From: Lingula anatina
Taxonomy: Eukaryota > Brachiopoda > Lingulata > Lingulida > Lingulidae
Direction of reading: 5' to 3'
Assembly (NCBI RefSeq): GCF_001039355.2
Contig: NW_019775437.1
Span: 273,472 to 337,471, forward strand
DNA: 64,000 nt
Shown here in pieces: positions 33,601-47,922 of this stretch. Within the stretch, counting starts at the first letter, position 1, and every line of letters begins with the position of its first letter. The notes under the pieces were generated by a model that worked only from the letters and a program-made list of their open reading frames with translations, searched no databases and was not told where the DNA came from. A program made the position numbers and the translations under genes.

Positions 33601-36600
33601 TAATGAGTTTCAAGCAAAGTCAAACTGACCCACTGAAAGATCATAGTTAATTGAGTTCTTTCTTTTCTCTGCACAGCATCTGAGTCTCTGGAACCCAAGG
33701 AACCTGCCCGCATGACTCCCGTCAAGTTCTCCATCCCCCACGTACGTGCCACCTTCAGTGCTTGTGGTCATCTGGTCAAGGTGCTGCCCAACTGTCCATC
33801 CAGTGGGGAGCCTGCCATGGTCCACATCAGTGATTTGGAATCTGTGATACCCGAGTCTGACGAGGCAGAGGAATTACGAATATTCCCTGGACCGTTGATA
33901 AAGTAAGGTGGAATTGAATCATGGATAAAATGCTATTTTGATAAGGGGATTCATAAAGAATTCTCTATGTTACAGTAACAGGTTATAGGTTTTGTACCTC
34001 TGTTGTGACAGATTAACAGAAATTAACATTGCTTGAAGCACACTTATTAAAAATTTTTAACAAATAAAATATTTGATTATGTTATATTTTTCAAAAGCTA
34101 TGTTAAATTTGGTTATTTGTTTAAATACAATTTCCTTATTTTTCCAGGGGCCAGACCCATAAGAACGATGTGATAGCATTCTGCATGCACAAGGCCAAGG
34201 AGTGCAGGGAAAACGTGAACATGATAGACAGGGAGAGTGCTGAGCTGCTCTGGAAGTTCTTAGTTCTGCTTATCAAACAGAATGGGGTAAGTTTTGGCCA
34301 CTTCTACTCCAGGACCGAAAAGGTCTAGTTTGCCATTTTCCTTTTCATGTCTTGTGGTATTGTACTTAACTGGACTAGTCCAGTTTGAGAGATTGAGAAT
34401 TGTGTGAGAGGGTCACCTCAATAGAGCCTGCATGCTCAACTAGGTCCATTAATTATCATTCAGCAGGAAGTGAATTTGTGAAGAACTTGTGACAGGGTTC
34501 AAATCCCCCTGTATGGTAATTTGTTAGGAGCTTTCAAAGTTGACTGCTTCAGTTAGGAATACCACTTTATGTGAAAAGGGAAAATCTGATTGCTGAAAAA
34601 TTAGAACAGAAGTAAGGACATTGTTAATCAATATTTAGAGGATTAATAAGAAAGATTGAGGTGTGATTTAATAAAATAAAAATAAAATTTAAAGAAAAAA
34701 AAATAAATTGGAAATAGCATTCTCTGGGATACAGTGGTGCAGGATCTGGTGATGAACTTAAAGATCTGTGTGAGATATGTTCATTAACAGGGGGTAGTTT
34801 ATTAAAAAAAATTGTAGTTCTCAAATTTAAATTTTTTTAAATTCCAGACTGTGGTGGGCACAGATGTTTCAGAACTTCTCCTAGAGGGCCACGAGCCGAC
34901 GACGCGCGAGTACAACCGTATGGGAATGAAGATAGTGTCTAGTGCAATGGAGTTGGATGCCTTGGAAGAGGAGTCGGACAGTGTTCAGCAAGATTCTGTT
35001 GCCACTGGCGACGACCTCAATAACACGTCTGTGACGAGTGACAGGTCATTTGTGAACAAACGAGGGTTGCTACGAGACGAGAGTGTTGATAGGTTTAGAC
35101 ATTTGTTGCTGTTTGGAAGAAAGAAGGTAAGTTGTTTGCCTCCTCTTTGTGTGCTGTAAGTTTAAATTTCTAAAGGCATTATTTCTACTGCCATGAGTAT
35201 TTGTGTCAGTAAGTATTTTTTTATATTAATTTAATGAAAGAGTTAAGTTTGGGTTTGTGATATAAATCCCATTATGAATGCATGGATCTTTCAGCTTTAT
35301 GATCCAGAAAGTTCAACCTCGGGTTCAAGTTTAGAGATGATTTAGTCAGTGTGACTCATTTTTTATGCTCAATTTATTTGATAAAATTCAATATCATCCG
35401 TACAGGATGCCCTGGAATGTGCAATGAAAAATCAACTGTGGGGCCATGCTTTGTTCCTTGCCAGCAAGATGGACAATAGGACATATGCCAATGTCATGAC
35501 AAGGTCAGTCCTGGGTGCCATATAGCATAATGGTCAACTTTTAACCCAAAATATTTTGTGGTTAATACTTTTTTATGTACAGACACAGATGTGTCTGTAC
35601 ATATAGCCATCATCTGCGTCTGTCGTCGTCGCCGTCGTCGCCGTCGGTGCCGTCGTTGCCGTCGTCGCCGTCGTGCACTTTTACCGATAACACGATAAGT
35701 GGAAAACCGTTTTTGCTTTTGGCTTGAAACTTACAGAACTGATGAATATTCATAATACGCAGGTCAAGTTCGAAAATCAGCATTATCGGTTCATTTTTAG
35801 GGAAGTTATGCTGTTTTTTTACTTTTTTCAGCATATATGCAGCACTGATAACACGATAAGTGGAAAACCATTTTACTTTTGGGCTTGAAACTTACAAAAC
35901 TGATGAATATTCATAATCCGCAGGTCAAGTTCGAAAATCAGCATGATCGGTTCATTTTTAGGGTAGTTACGCTGTTTTTATGTACAGACACAGATGTGTC
36001 TGTACATATAGCCATCATCTGCGTCTGTCGTCGCCGTCGTCGCCGTCGTCGCTNTACCATAACATATTCATGTGACATTTAATTGCTAGTGTTCTTAATT
36101 TGAGTTGTAATTTTGACATTCATTTTGTTTCATTAATAGGAGTAAATGTGTTTTCATTTAAATTGGAAAATAATTAGATCTATAGTATTTTGATAATGAC
36201 AAACTACACTGTTTTTCTTAGAAGTACTAAACTGTTATTTTTGTTATTATTTTATTTACTTGAATATTTTCAGATTTGCAAACAGTGCCATGAAGATGAA
36301 TGATCCCCTCCAGACCATGTATCAGTTATTGTCTGGTAGACAGCCAGCTGCTGTTACTGTAAGTAAACCAACTAGGGTTGAGATATGATAAAAAATGTTT
36401 GTACAGATTTGATACAGATTTGTTTATATTGTACTCCACCTTGGTGATAGTCACTTTTCTGATGTTTGGAAAAGGACATATCAACCACAGCTTAAGTCTG
36501 TAATTGTTTCCAATCATGCACAATACATTGCTAGTTCTAAATGCATCATTTTTTCATCACAAATTTAGTCAATGACGGTGTAGTATTTGTTTAGTGAAAA

Positions 36601-37842
36601 ATATGGTTATGTATTGTTGTCCGTATCTCTCAGATGAGAAATTTGGTAAAACTGGGAACAATTATATTGTTTGTTGTTATCAGTCGATTGTTAATTTAGG
36701 CATTTGTTATTACAGATATTGTTTTGAATGGATCTCAGAGGAAGGGTGAGGGGTTTGAAGTCCATACTTAGTACAATATGATTTTTTACTGATTGTAATT
36801 GTAATTATAATCGTTTTCAGTGTATCTCAGAAGAAGGCTGGGGAGACTGGAGACCTCACTTAGCTATGATATTGTCTAACACCACTCCAAAACCTGAACT
36901 AGACAGGAAGAGTATATCAACATTAGGGGACAGCTTAGGTAGGTCACATAACTGTACTTATATGTGTAATGTACCGTAAATTAATTTAAAGCATGACATT
37001 TTTGTATCTAAAGAAACTTAACAGGATTTTTTTTCTTTTTTTGCCTTAAAGGCAAAACATTTTGACACTTCATCAAAGGATCCCAAAAAAGATTGTATTT
37101 ACACTTTGGTAGAAAAATTAAAATAATTGCTGAATCAGTTAGGGCATGTGAATTTCTCCTGTAAAATTTTCAGCTTCTCGTGGCTATCTCCATGCTAGTC
37201 ATTTCTGCTACCTGATGGCACAGGTGAAGTTTGGAACCTTTGAGAGGAAGACTTCCAAGATTGTGCTGATTGGATCAAATCACAAGTAAGATACAGATCT
37301 GAATATTAGATCAAGGTGAAGGTCAGACCCCTGTCAAGGTCAGCATGTTTTGGAGACCAAGACATAGAAGTCATTGTAAAGCAACTTTTTATTTGATAAA
37401 TCACATATAACAGAAAAACAGTATAATATTAATTCCCTTACCATGGTCATTTATTAGCATTGCCTATTTCTATGCCTTACTAAATCCATCTTTCTTCAAC
37501 TGGACTTATTTTCTCACTTCCAGTCTGTCTCTTGATGAGTTTGCTGTCAACCTGGCTATCCAGTGTACAGAGATCTATGAGTATGCCCAGTCCCTGGGGA
37601 GTCCATACACTGCCATACCTACCTTCCAGCCATATAAGTTCATGTATGCATGCAGACTGGCAGAGCTTGGCTACTCTGAAGAGGTGAATGTTTTATATTA
37701 AGGCATACAATTTGACTTAAATGACTTAAAAGCAAATGGTAATCGTGATAATAAAATGTGATAATTTCAAAGCTTTTCTCCTAAATCACAAAGACGAGCC
37801 CTTCCAAATTAAATAACAGGTTTAAAGATCAAAATATCTCAA

Positions 37843-37901
<59 letters not shown>

Positions 37902-38723
37902 AATGTCATATCTATTATTAATTCATAAAAAATATTTTGAAAAGCAAATTGGAAGCTGACACACTGTGGTGCAGTTTTGCATATTTGAAAATGATAAATG
38001 ATTGTACTTGAGTGTGCTTGTCCAGCATCTTAACATATAGTGTACTATTTACATAATATAATATTATCTTGTAGGCGTTGACGTACTGTGAGGTGATCTC
38101 TAGTACAATCCAGCAGGCACCTGGTGCATACTCCCCTGTATTGGTCAAACAGTTGTATGAGGTACATCACAGCAGTTTCACTTATTGATCACCACAATAG
38201 TTTAGCAAACAGTTTAAGAGGAGAATTGGATCTGTGGATTGCTGTCATATTGAACCTTGTTTCACAAAACTACTTGGGGAACTTTTACTCTTAGCAAAGA
38301 CTGCCAAAATACCCCACGTTGAATTTTTTTTAGCCTTTTATTTAGGTCTTTAGAGAGTTTATGAAGATTTTTATTCTTAATGGTGAAAATAGTCTGCATT
38401 TAATAAAGAAATTACATTTATTGTGGGCCAACAGTCATATAATAAAAGGGTTTTATATCATAATATCAGCTTTTCATTACAGTTGTTTGTGATGGAGAAT
38501 TAAATTAGAGCTGTCTGTTACCCATCTAAATTAAGCCTAAAATGCAACTCTTGAGTAGACATTAAGTCTATTGCACATCAGTTATTTCATGTGTATGATT
38601 CTAATTGCAGCTTGGCAGCCGACTGAAGTACCACGACCCTCAGACCATCCACTCAGCTGATGGAGAGTTTGATGATCCTTACTGGCTCAAAGCTATGCCA
38701 AAGATCATGCAGGCTTTCCAGGT

Positions 38724-38756
<33 letters not shown>

Positions 38757-41700
38757 TGTAAGTATTGTTTGTAATAGAAATTATGTTATGTTGGAATGAG
38801 AAAGAAAATAATTAAGATTACTAATCAATCTTATTTGTCAGACATTATAATTTCAAGTTCAGATAATGAACATTATCAAATTGGTAGTCTGTAATGCTTC
38901 AAAATGCAGCCAAATTAAAACTAAGAAAATTGTATTTTATTTCTCACAGTACTTCTTTTTGTAGATCCTGTTATTGTCAGTGAATGTTTTTAAAGTCATA
39001 CAGAAGAATTAAAATCATGATTACTAGTATATATTATATGAATCAAACTCTGGAACTTGCGATGCAAAATTCTACGCCAAACTAGCATGAGGGTCGTGAC
39101 TGACACCTTGGATTGACTGGTTATTGGATGACCTGGTAACCTGGATTATTTTGCCACCTTATATAATTTCTTTGACCACCAAGGTGCCAGTATTTGATTT
39201 CTATGTATTCGAAACCTTGTTATTGGAACTTGTGCATTACACAGCTCATGCTCTTCCTTGCTGGGGTTCATCAAATTGATATTGTGTGGTTCTCTGTTTT
39301 CAAGGATGGTAGTATCCAGTACCTAAGTGGAGCAGACACTCCTGCAGGGTTCCTATCCAGCGCTGGCAGTGAGGACGCTGAGGGATTCAACCAGGATGCG
39401 TCCATGACTCATTACCAATCCTCCTGGCAGCAACAGCAGCAGTCTTTATACCAGGGGATAGATAACGTGGATGCTCAGCAGCAGCTGCAGGGATATGATA
39501 CCCAGCAGTATCAAGGTATTACTTAATTAATAAGTTATTATAATAATACATCTATAAAGATCTACTATAAAGATGTTATGTCTAATCCAAGATTTCAGTC
39601 CCCAGGTCTTCTTCAGGGATTTGAAAAAAATGCCTAGGGCCCAGAACCTTGGAATAGACATTACATCTTTACAGTAGATCTGCATAGATGGATCATTATA
39701 ATAACTTATTTCTTAAAGATCTATAAAGTGATTTGACTAGAAAACACTAATAAGAGAGGGTAGACTTATTAGATGTTTGAACAGTAGTGGATAAGCTTTT
39801 AAATCATGAACATGTCATTTAGCTGATAGGGTTTCAAAAAATGTACTATTTGTGGGGTTGGCAGCCTGATTTAGCTTGACTTTGTTGAACTTTAGGTTAT
39901 TACCAGCAGCCAGAGGACGGTCAGCTTCAACAACAACGACAGCAGGGGGACTACCAGTTCTACAACCCGCAGGCAGGGTTTCAGGGATATGATAGCACAC
40001 AACAGATACAAGGTAAAATTTTGAGGATTACATTGTAAAGTTTATTCGGTTATTGTATATATGTGTTATAATTTATTACTGACAAATACATATTATGGAA
40101 AATTTATGACCGTTTCGGGTTAAAAAAGAAATGAAATGAGGCTTATTTGAAGTAAAAATTAAAAGGTATCAACTAGAATATTAGGGAAAGTCATCTGATG
40201 TATATTTTCACTTTTGTAAATGCTTTGGCTGATATAATTTTATAAATGTAAAGGTATACATATATATTCATTTGTTTATTGATGAGTTAATTGATAGACA
40301 ATTCCACAATTCCATTGTATGTTTTCTCCACTAGATGTCAGTCAGAGTCAAGACATTCATGATCAGACGGGAGAGTTCAAGCCATTTGGTGGCCACGACC
40401 TGAACTTAGCGGAAAGCTATGGCTCAAACTATACGACAACAACAGTGACATCTACAGGAAGCACAGACGACCCTGATTCACCGTTTGCTCAGAGTGCGGC
40501 AACGACAACATTTGATTACTATGACATGAATACTGCACAGCAGGTATAATTACATTCAGCTAGTATTGAACTTTCCGTTCTTTTTTTCATCCCTCAAAAT
40601 AGTCATTCTGATTTATGTTTTTTTCTTTAAAAAAAATTAACCACCACTCTGTTTAATGACAAATTCATTTTGGATTATTAGAATCACGGTTGTCGACTTC
40701 TCATTTTTCAAAGTTCTAAAGTTGAAATTATTATTCATAAACATAAATAATAAAAGAAGTTAAAACTAAGTACCTGTCCTCATAAAGCTTTTACAGTTAC
40801 CAAATTAATAATGTGATGATCTTTGTTTGTTGTTTATGTAACAATTGTTACTCTGCCAACATGTTTTTGCTGCTAACTTTGGTTATGGCTGTTCACAGCG
40901 CATGGGTTTGTTCTTATGTTTATTGCTTTTTTTCAGAAATATTTCTGTGCATTAACTTTTTTTCAGAACTGTGTTTTATTTTTATTACTGGTTATGCTTA
41001 TGTTATTTTCTGGTGATTATTACTATGTGAAAACTTCATGGTCTCCTTAATTTGATTTAATTTGGCATCATTGTCAAAGATCATCCTTATTCCTGTATGT
41101 GTGAGTTGTCTGAGTACCTGCCATCATCATCTCTGTCTTCCTCATATTTTTCTGTCTTCATCTGTCATATTTTATATTTTTTCTAATGAGTTCAGATTTT
41201 TCCAAGATTTCTGTAACCACTGGCTCAAATTTATGATTTTTCTGACTCAGTTATATTCTTTTTCTGAGTTTCACAAAATATTTAAATAATCTGTTGAAGA
41301 CCAGATGTGAAAATGTTTCATTGTGCTGTATGTATTTTTTTGCCTGTTAATTTTGCATGCAGCATGGAGGTCAGGTGGGTGAAGGTACCGGTCAGTTCTC
41401 TGGTCAGTTGTCTGGTCAGTTCATATCTAACAGACAAAAGAGAGACTCGCAGTCCACGGTAGGCAGTGGGTTGAGTGCAGAGCACACCATTACCCCACAA
41501 GGGAGCCAGCGTGGCACCCCGGGGGCGGACGCCAAGAGCACCCCGACCAAGGGGATTCAGTCTTATTTTCGTGCATCACAAAATGCCACCCCTCTGGAGT
41601 TCAAGGCGATTCAACAACAGCAACATAGAAGGGACAGTTGTATAGACATGCCATTGGGGAGTAATGAGTCACTGTTAATGGGTAATATGGGTGTGGCACA

Positions 41701-44700
41701 AGGACTGGGCAATGGTGGGCAGAAACCCCCGGGGACTTTCACCCCCATCCACAGTACCCCAGGGGGGAGTCAGAGAGGCACCCCAGTGCCAGAAACCACT
41801 GGTCATAGTGGTGGACAAGGTGCTGTCCAGTCCATGGTATCCTGGGTGATGAATCATGCCAGGAGTAGCCCTGGTCATCAGCTGACCACTCACAACACCG
41901 GTGGTCATCAGGCAAGTCCTCTATGTGCTCCACAAGGACCTGGTCACAGTAATTCCAACCAATATGTGAATGCACATAGCTTAGAACAACACACCAGCAG
42001 TTCGTACAGTGATAGTTCCTCTGTCAAATGTTCTGCTAACACGACTGTAGAGGGCACTACCAGCCAATACAGAACTAACAGTAGCACCCCTGTCCCCTGT
42101 GGTAGCAGTAGTATAGATGGCACCTCTGCTCAGTACAGTCCTAGCAGCACTGTCCAGTGTAGTCCTCACCCTGTAGGTGGCACCTCTGTGCCATTTAGCT
42201 CACTCGATCAGGTGCAGTAAACTTTAAGAGTGATAATATGCTGTGTTTTTTTTTTTTACTTGCCTAGATTTTTTGTTTTTGTTTTTCTTGTATATATTTA
42301 CCCTTTGCATGAGTTTCACCACAAACTGTCACTCATTGTTAGCAGAATTTGTGGCATTTCTGATCCTAAGCTCTTCGCTGTGGAATAGTAACAGTTTCCA
42401 TGGAGATGAAAAAAAGGGATGATAACAAATACCATGAAGACATTGCAGTGCATAAAGGAAATGATAAGCACCATGGAGACATATAATCCTACTCGTGTCC
42501 AATGAATTTCCTCTCTCAGAAACAGCCAAGTGCAGCTATGGTCACTGCTCATGGCATGGGCACCATAGAAACAGTGGGTTAATTATATTGTCTTCATCAT
42601 CTCCTACTTCAACATCTTCACTAAACTGACTACCTCACTCCTGTGTTTGAGCTAAAGTGTGTATTATGAGTGTATCACAGATTCATTAGAGCATGGCTTT
42701 TGTTTGGATGGTTAAATCTTTGTGATGTCTTTTCATAGTTTGATGTGGCATTGTGATAAAGTGCATTTTTGTAGATTGGTTAAAGTCTGTGCTGTATTTT
42801 ATTTAATGGTTGATGTTGCTCATGGTCTTGTGTTTGTGATTCTTCATAGTTGGATCATCTTCTAAGTTGTCTGTATACTTGTGATGCTGGAAGTCATAGT
42901 CTGTGAGTACCTATTTTTGTTTTTAGTGCCAAAAACATTCTATTGCAGAAGACTATGGAAATAAATCTCCAGTTTCAGTTATGTGATTGATTGCTGGGCA
43001 GGGTATATGTATGCTTGATATTGTGAAGATGTCTCAATGTTTTGACTTTGATTTTTGGACCAGGTGCATTTTCAGCTCTTTTAACTGGAATGATTTCAGC
43101 TTCAGTTAATTATCCAGGGTCTTTGTGATTATTCTTTTTCCCCTTAGATTTTAAACACTTAAAAGTGTTTGTGTATATGTGCAGCAGCTATTTTGTGCCA
43201 AATTATTCTATTTATTTTAAAAGGCATGAGCTTTATACTGCATGGTTTGCATGCATGAGGGCACTGTCACTGAACACACAGTTTCGATCCACTTTTTATA
43301 GGCAGCAGATCAAGTTGTAGAAAATGCCGCACAAGCCACACGGACACGCACAGTAAGCGGCAGCAGCACGGGTTCAGTGATATTCAGACCCCATAATAAT
43401 GTCAGCAACCTTGGGAACGCGACGTCGCAACGAGTGCGTACCACGAGCACCAATAGTTATGCCAGCACTATCCGCAGATCTAGTTTTCAGGTCTGAATTG
43501 ATTAATGAATAATTGTTGCCCAAATTGCAGCCCTGCACCTTGTGACCCGCACTTGATTTTTTCGAACTTTTTTCTCAATCTTTGAACACAGTGTGCTTCA
43601 AATCTACTAGCATGAATCTGTAAAAAATTAATCAGCTGTTACGCAGGAACTTTGTAAATTTCTTCAATCAGCAGCAAAAATTAGTATTTGCTGTCCAATA
43701 TTTCAATGTCTGTTCTGTAATCTTTTCTAGGTAATGAGGTTAAGATCTAAATGTTGAATTGATGCTGCTGATTGAAGAAATTATAGATTGATTATGCTTC
43801 TGATTTATATATTTTAAAAATAGAAAATTGGCCTAATGTATCTAGTCTTAAGACTGAAATCCATGCCTGCTTGAAGTTATCCTGTTTATGCCCTGATTTC
43901 ATGAAGATGAGCTTGATTTGAGGTCACCGTGTGTTGATGTATAACAGCATGATAAATCTGTCATATAGCCTCTTTCTGACATGTAATGGAAATCATCTGA
44001 GAAAACCTTGAAACGAGGTTGTCAGCACTACATGATATGGGACTAGAAAATGTACGAGGATCAGAATGAGGTGGGATCAACTTTTGGCCAATATTTTTGA
44101 CTCTGCTCTCCTCCACAAGTCTGACAAATTCTCACTTGATTTTGTGCAAAGTCATAAGGCTTTGGTCTATCTCAGATGATTCCTATTGCTAGTGATTATG
44201 CCTGCAACTTACATATAACATGCTGTAGTAAGTAATCTTTCTGCATGCAATCTGTGTCTCAAACTATATAGCACACTGAGAGATTGAATGTTCTGATTCA
44301 ACCAGTAGTGCACTATCACATAAGGAAGAATAAATAAATCTTGTGAGTGATAAAGCTTTGATCCAACATTGCAATGAGCGCCACCTATATTTCACAGAGA
44401 AATGAGGGTCAGTGACCTGAAAGACTGGTCATCTGGCAGGTCAGACAATTAGGTATCTGCTGAAGAGCCCTAGTCCAAGATGTGGGGGAGAGAAAATCTC
44501 GGCCCTTCTTAACAGTTCAGTGACAGATTTTTAACACTTGACCATCTCCTCTTTAACTCTCAGTGTTGGATCAATGCTTAACAACTTTGTATGCATATTC
44601 ATAACACTTTTCTTTTTTAATTGAGATGAATGTTTATTGATATTTCGTGTGTAATGTAATGTAATAGATGTTTTCCGCTTGATCTTGGGACAGGTTTCCT

Positions 44701-47700
44701 CAAGTTTTGTTAGAACTAGAAATTTCTACTTCCCTTGAAAGTAACCGCTATAGCTTTTAATAACAGCTCAATCTTAATTTCAGCTTGAGTCTAGATAAAA
44801 CTCCTTAATACCAGGAGAAAGTTTGTTGCATGATTGCCTGTTCTAAAATTTTTATAATGCATTTCGGGCTGTTTTCTCATTCTGATTAGCAAATTAAGAT
44901 AATTGAGTTGGAGAGTGCTCAGTTTAAAGTATGCTGTGTTTTTTAACAGTTTGAAGTAATTATTATGAAACTAAACTTACTAACAACAAAGCAATATGTG
45001 TAACGGTATATAACATGATATAGATCTAATATTGCCATGCAGTTATGTTATATATATAATGTCACTAATATTTTTTCAAGTAAATCACAAATAATTACGT
45101 ATATATTACCACAATAAAAATATTATTATGCTTAATATTCCGCATTTTGTCTTGATTTCAGCAGAGAAATCTCCACTTTCAAAAATCCTAGGGACAAAAT
45201 TGTATTTTAGAAAGTTATAGTAAATGCTTTTCTCCTTAAAGCAGCAGCCAGTTCGGCAAGAGTCAGCTGAAGAAAAGCCAGCAGCACCACCTCCAACGAA
45301 GGAAGAAAAGAAGAAAGATACTGGAGCCAAAAAGGTACCATAATAACATAAACGTTTCAAGTGTCCAATTTTTTTCTACATATTTTACTTTTTCATAATT
45401 TATCATTTTTAGATGCAAAAAAAATGCACTTCCTGACTTTGAATCTTTTTTTTTTTTTTTTTTTTTTCATATTACCATCTAAAAATTTTTTGGTTAAAAG
45501 TTTTTACTGATAATTGCACAGTCAGTAACTTCTTTGCAGGGTTGTTTCCGCAGAGTTGTATATTTTTGTATTTGTAAAATTTTTTTTGCAGGGGGGCTGG
45601 TTAAGTGGAATTTTCAGATGGCCTAAGGGAAAAAATGAGATGAAATTGCCAGATGACAGTAACCCTTCTGTAAGTATTTTGTTTTATTCTATGTATTCAT
45701 CCTGCTTTCTTCTTTTCCACCACTCTACCTTGTCTTGGTTACTTTGAGTTAAGAGTAGAATGGTGCATTTTCATTAGTGTGGCAACTAAATTTTGCTGAA
45801 ATTTAAATCTTTCTTTTAATTTTTTACTTTGAAAAGTGTGTGTTTATATCACATTGATGTGGTTAAATCAGCTGGTGGTACATACCTAGGAGGCAGCTGA
45901 GGCGCTCTGCTCCTCTAGTTGTGTTTATATTGTGTTGTAATGGGGACGGGCAACATGCTTATTATATTTCAGATTGTGTGGGACCCAGTCAAAAACCGCT
46001 GGGTGAACACGGATGGAGAAGAGGAGGAGACGACTGCGGCACCGCCGCCAAAGGATACTGACCTTATGGGTAAGTGGAGATTTGTTTGCATTTCTTATCT
46101 GTTATACAGGCTTTACAATAGATCCTTTCTTTTGATTATTGGGCTGTGATGGACTGACAAAAATGCCAGAGTTGTAGACAGTACATTTATTAAGCCATTG
46201 ACCTTTTGCAAGATGTCAGATTATGAAAAAATAATGGAACAATTCATTTTCTTGCCAGGCAACTATGATAATAAAAAAAGGCTCTGATAAGTGACGTATG
46301 AAGTAAAAAAATATTTTTTTATTATAAATTGTTGCAAAAACAAATAAAAAGGCTCTGATAAGTGACATGTGAAGTAAAAAAAATTATTATTATAACTTGT
46401 AATGTTGTTGAAAAAATTCCTGACATATTCTACATTCTAGGTGGTGCCAAGCCTGCTCCAGCTATAGCTCCACCAGGGGGCAGCACAGGTGCAGGTACAG
46501 ACATGACAGCCCCACCCCCACCTGCTGGGAACAAGTTCTCACGGCCAAAAGCTAGAGGTAAGAGAATACAGACTTGAAAATTCTTGAGAAAATGTCTGAG
46601 GATCTAGATGCACAATGGCATTGAAAACTAGAGAGGTCTCTTTGGTTTCCTTAATTAACTTAAAATACACTGAAATCTTGTTAAATAAATTGATTTTTGT
46701 ATTTCAGAGTATAATTGAAACTAATGGTGTTGACTAATTTTTTTGAGAGCTTTTAGCAATTAACCACTATCTTTGAAAAGTTGTTTTATTTTTTCTCATA
46801 AGTACATAGTTATGAGTGTCTGAAAATTAGAAATCTTGAAAAGGTAAAATATTAGAAAAAGAACGGTGTTTGAAATTTAGAAATTATTAACTTTTAACGA
46901 TTTTACTGTGTGTTGTCTCTTCCCAGGTGCCAGGAACCAGTATGTTGATGTAATGAATCCGACCAGTGCCTCTGCTGCTGGACCCCCTCTAAACCTACTG
47001 CCCATGATGCCAGCACCATCTGCCCTGCCTGCCAACCTCTTTATACCTCCTCCAGGTCTGTGATGTGCCAGCAACACACACACACACACATACACACACA
47101 TGCAGGCACACACACACACATGCACCTGGCATGCACATACACACACACACATGCATGCACCTGGCATACACACAAACACAAACACACACACACACACACC
47201 TGGCATGCGTGCGCACACACACACACACACACACACACACTATTAAGTACGGTCTTTGCAACTATTCAACCTTTATTGTTTTAAATTTTCTATATAGAAG
47301 GACCCTCAGTATTGATTTTAATAATCATTCAATATTTTTGAAATCAATTATTCCACAGCCTATGCCATTTTTCTATGGAGTTCTAAATTTATAAAATGTT
47401 GTCTTCAGCTCCAGAAGGCAGTGATGCACAGGCTGAAGGTGTTGATCAACAACAGCAAAACACTGATCAACAGCAGCATCAACAACAGGACCAACAACAA
47501 CAACAACAGTTTCAGGATCCATACCAACAACAACAGCAGCAGCAACAGCCACCTCAGTCGCAAGTAAGACGTTTTTTCTTGATCCCTTGAAAATTTGAAC
47601 AGCCATCCCAACCAGACTGTGGGACATTGTAAATTCATCCCCACCCCACCCTACCCCTTAGCAATTTTCATTTATTATGACTCTTGACATTTGTAATTTC

Positions 47701-47880
47701 ATTAAACTAAACACAGTGAAATACCCGTATTACCTCAGTGAAATATTGTTAAATCAAAGTTTTTTTTTTTTTTTACATTACAGTTCTACAACCCTGGTCA
47801 GTTTGCCCAGCAGCAAATACAGGATCAGGACCAGGTAGGTTTTGTCTTCTGTGACACATAGATAGTATAGTGTGTGTGTA

Positions 47881-47922
<42 letters not shown>

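Noticed and set aside
46877-47394. CVCV / HTHT-rich frames on both strands
   Set aside because: They are created by the CA repeat cluster in SEC16 intron 25.
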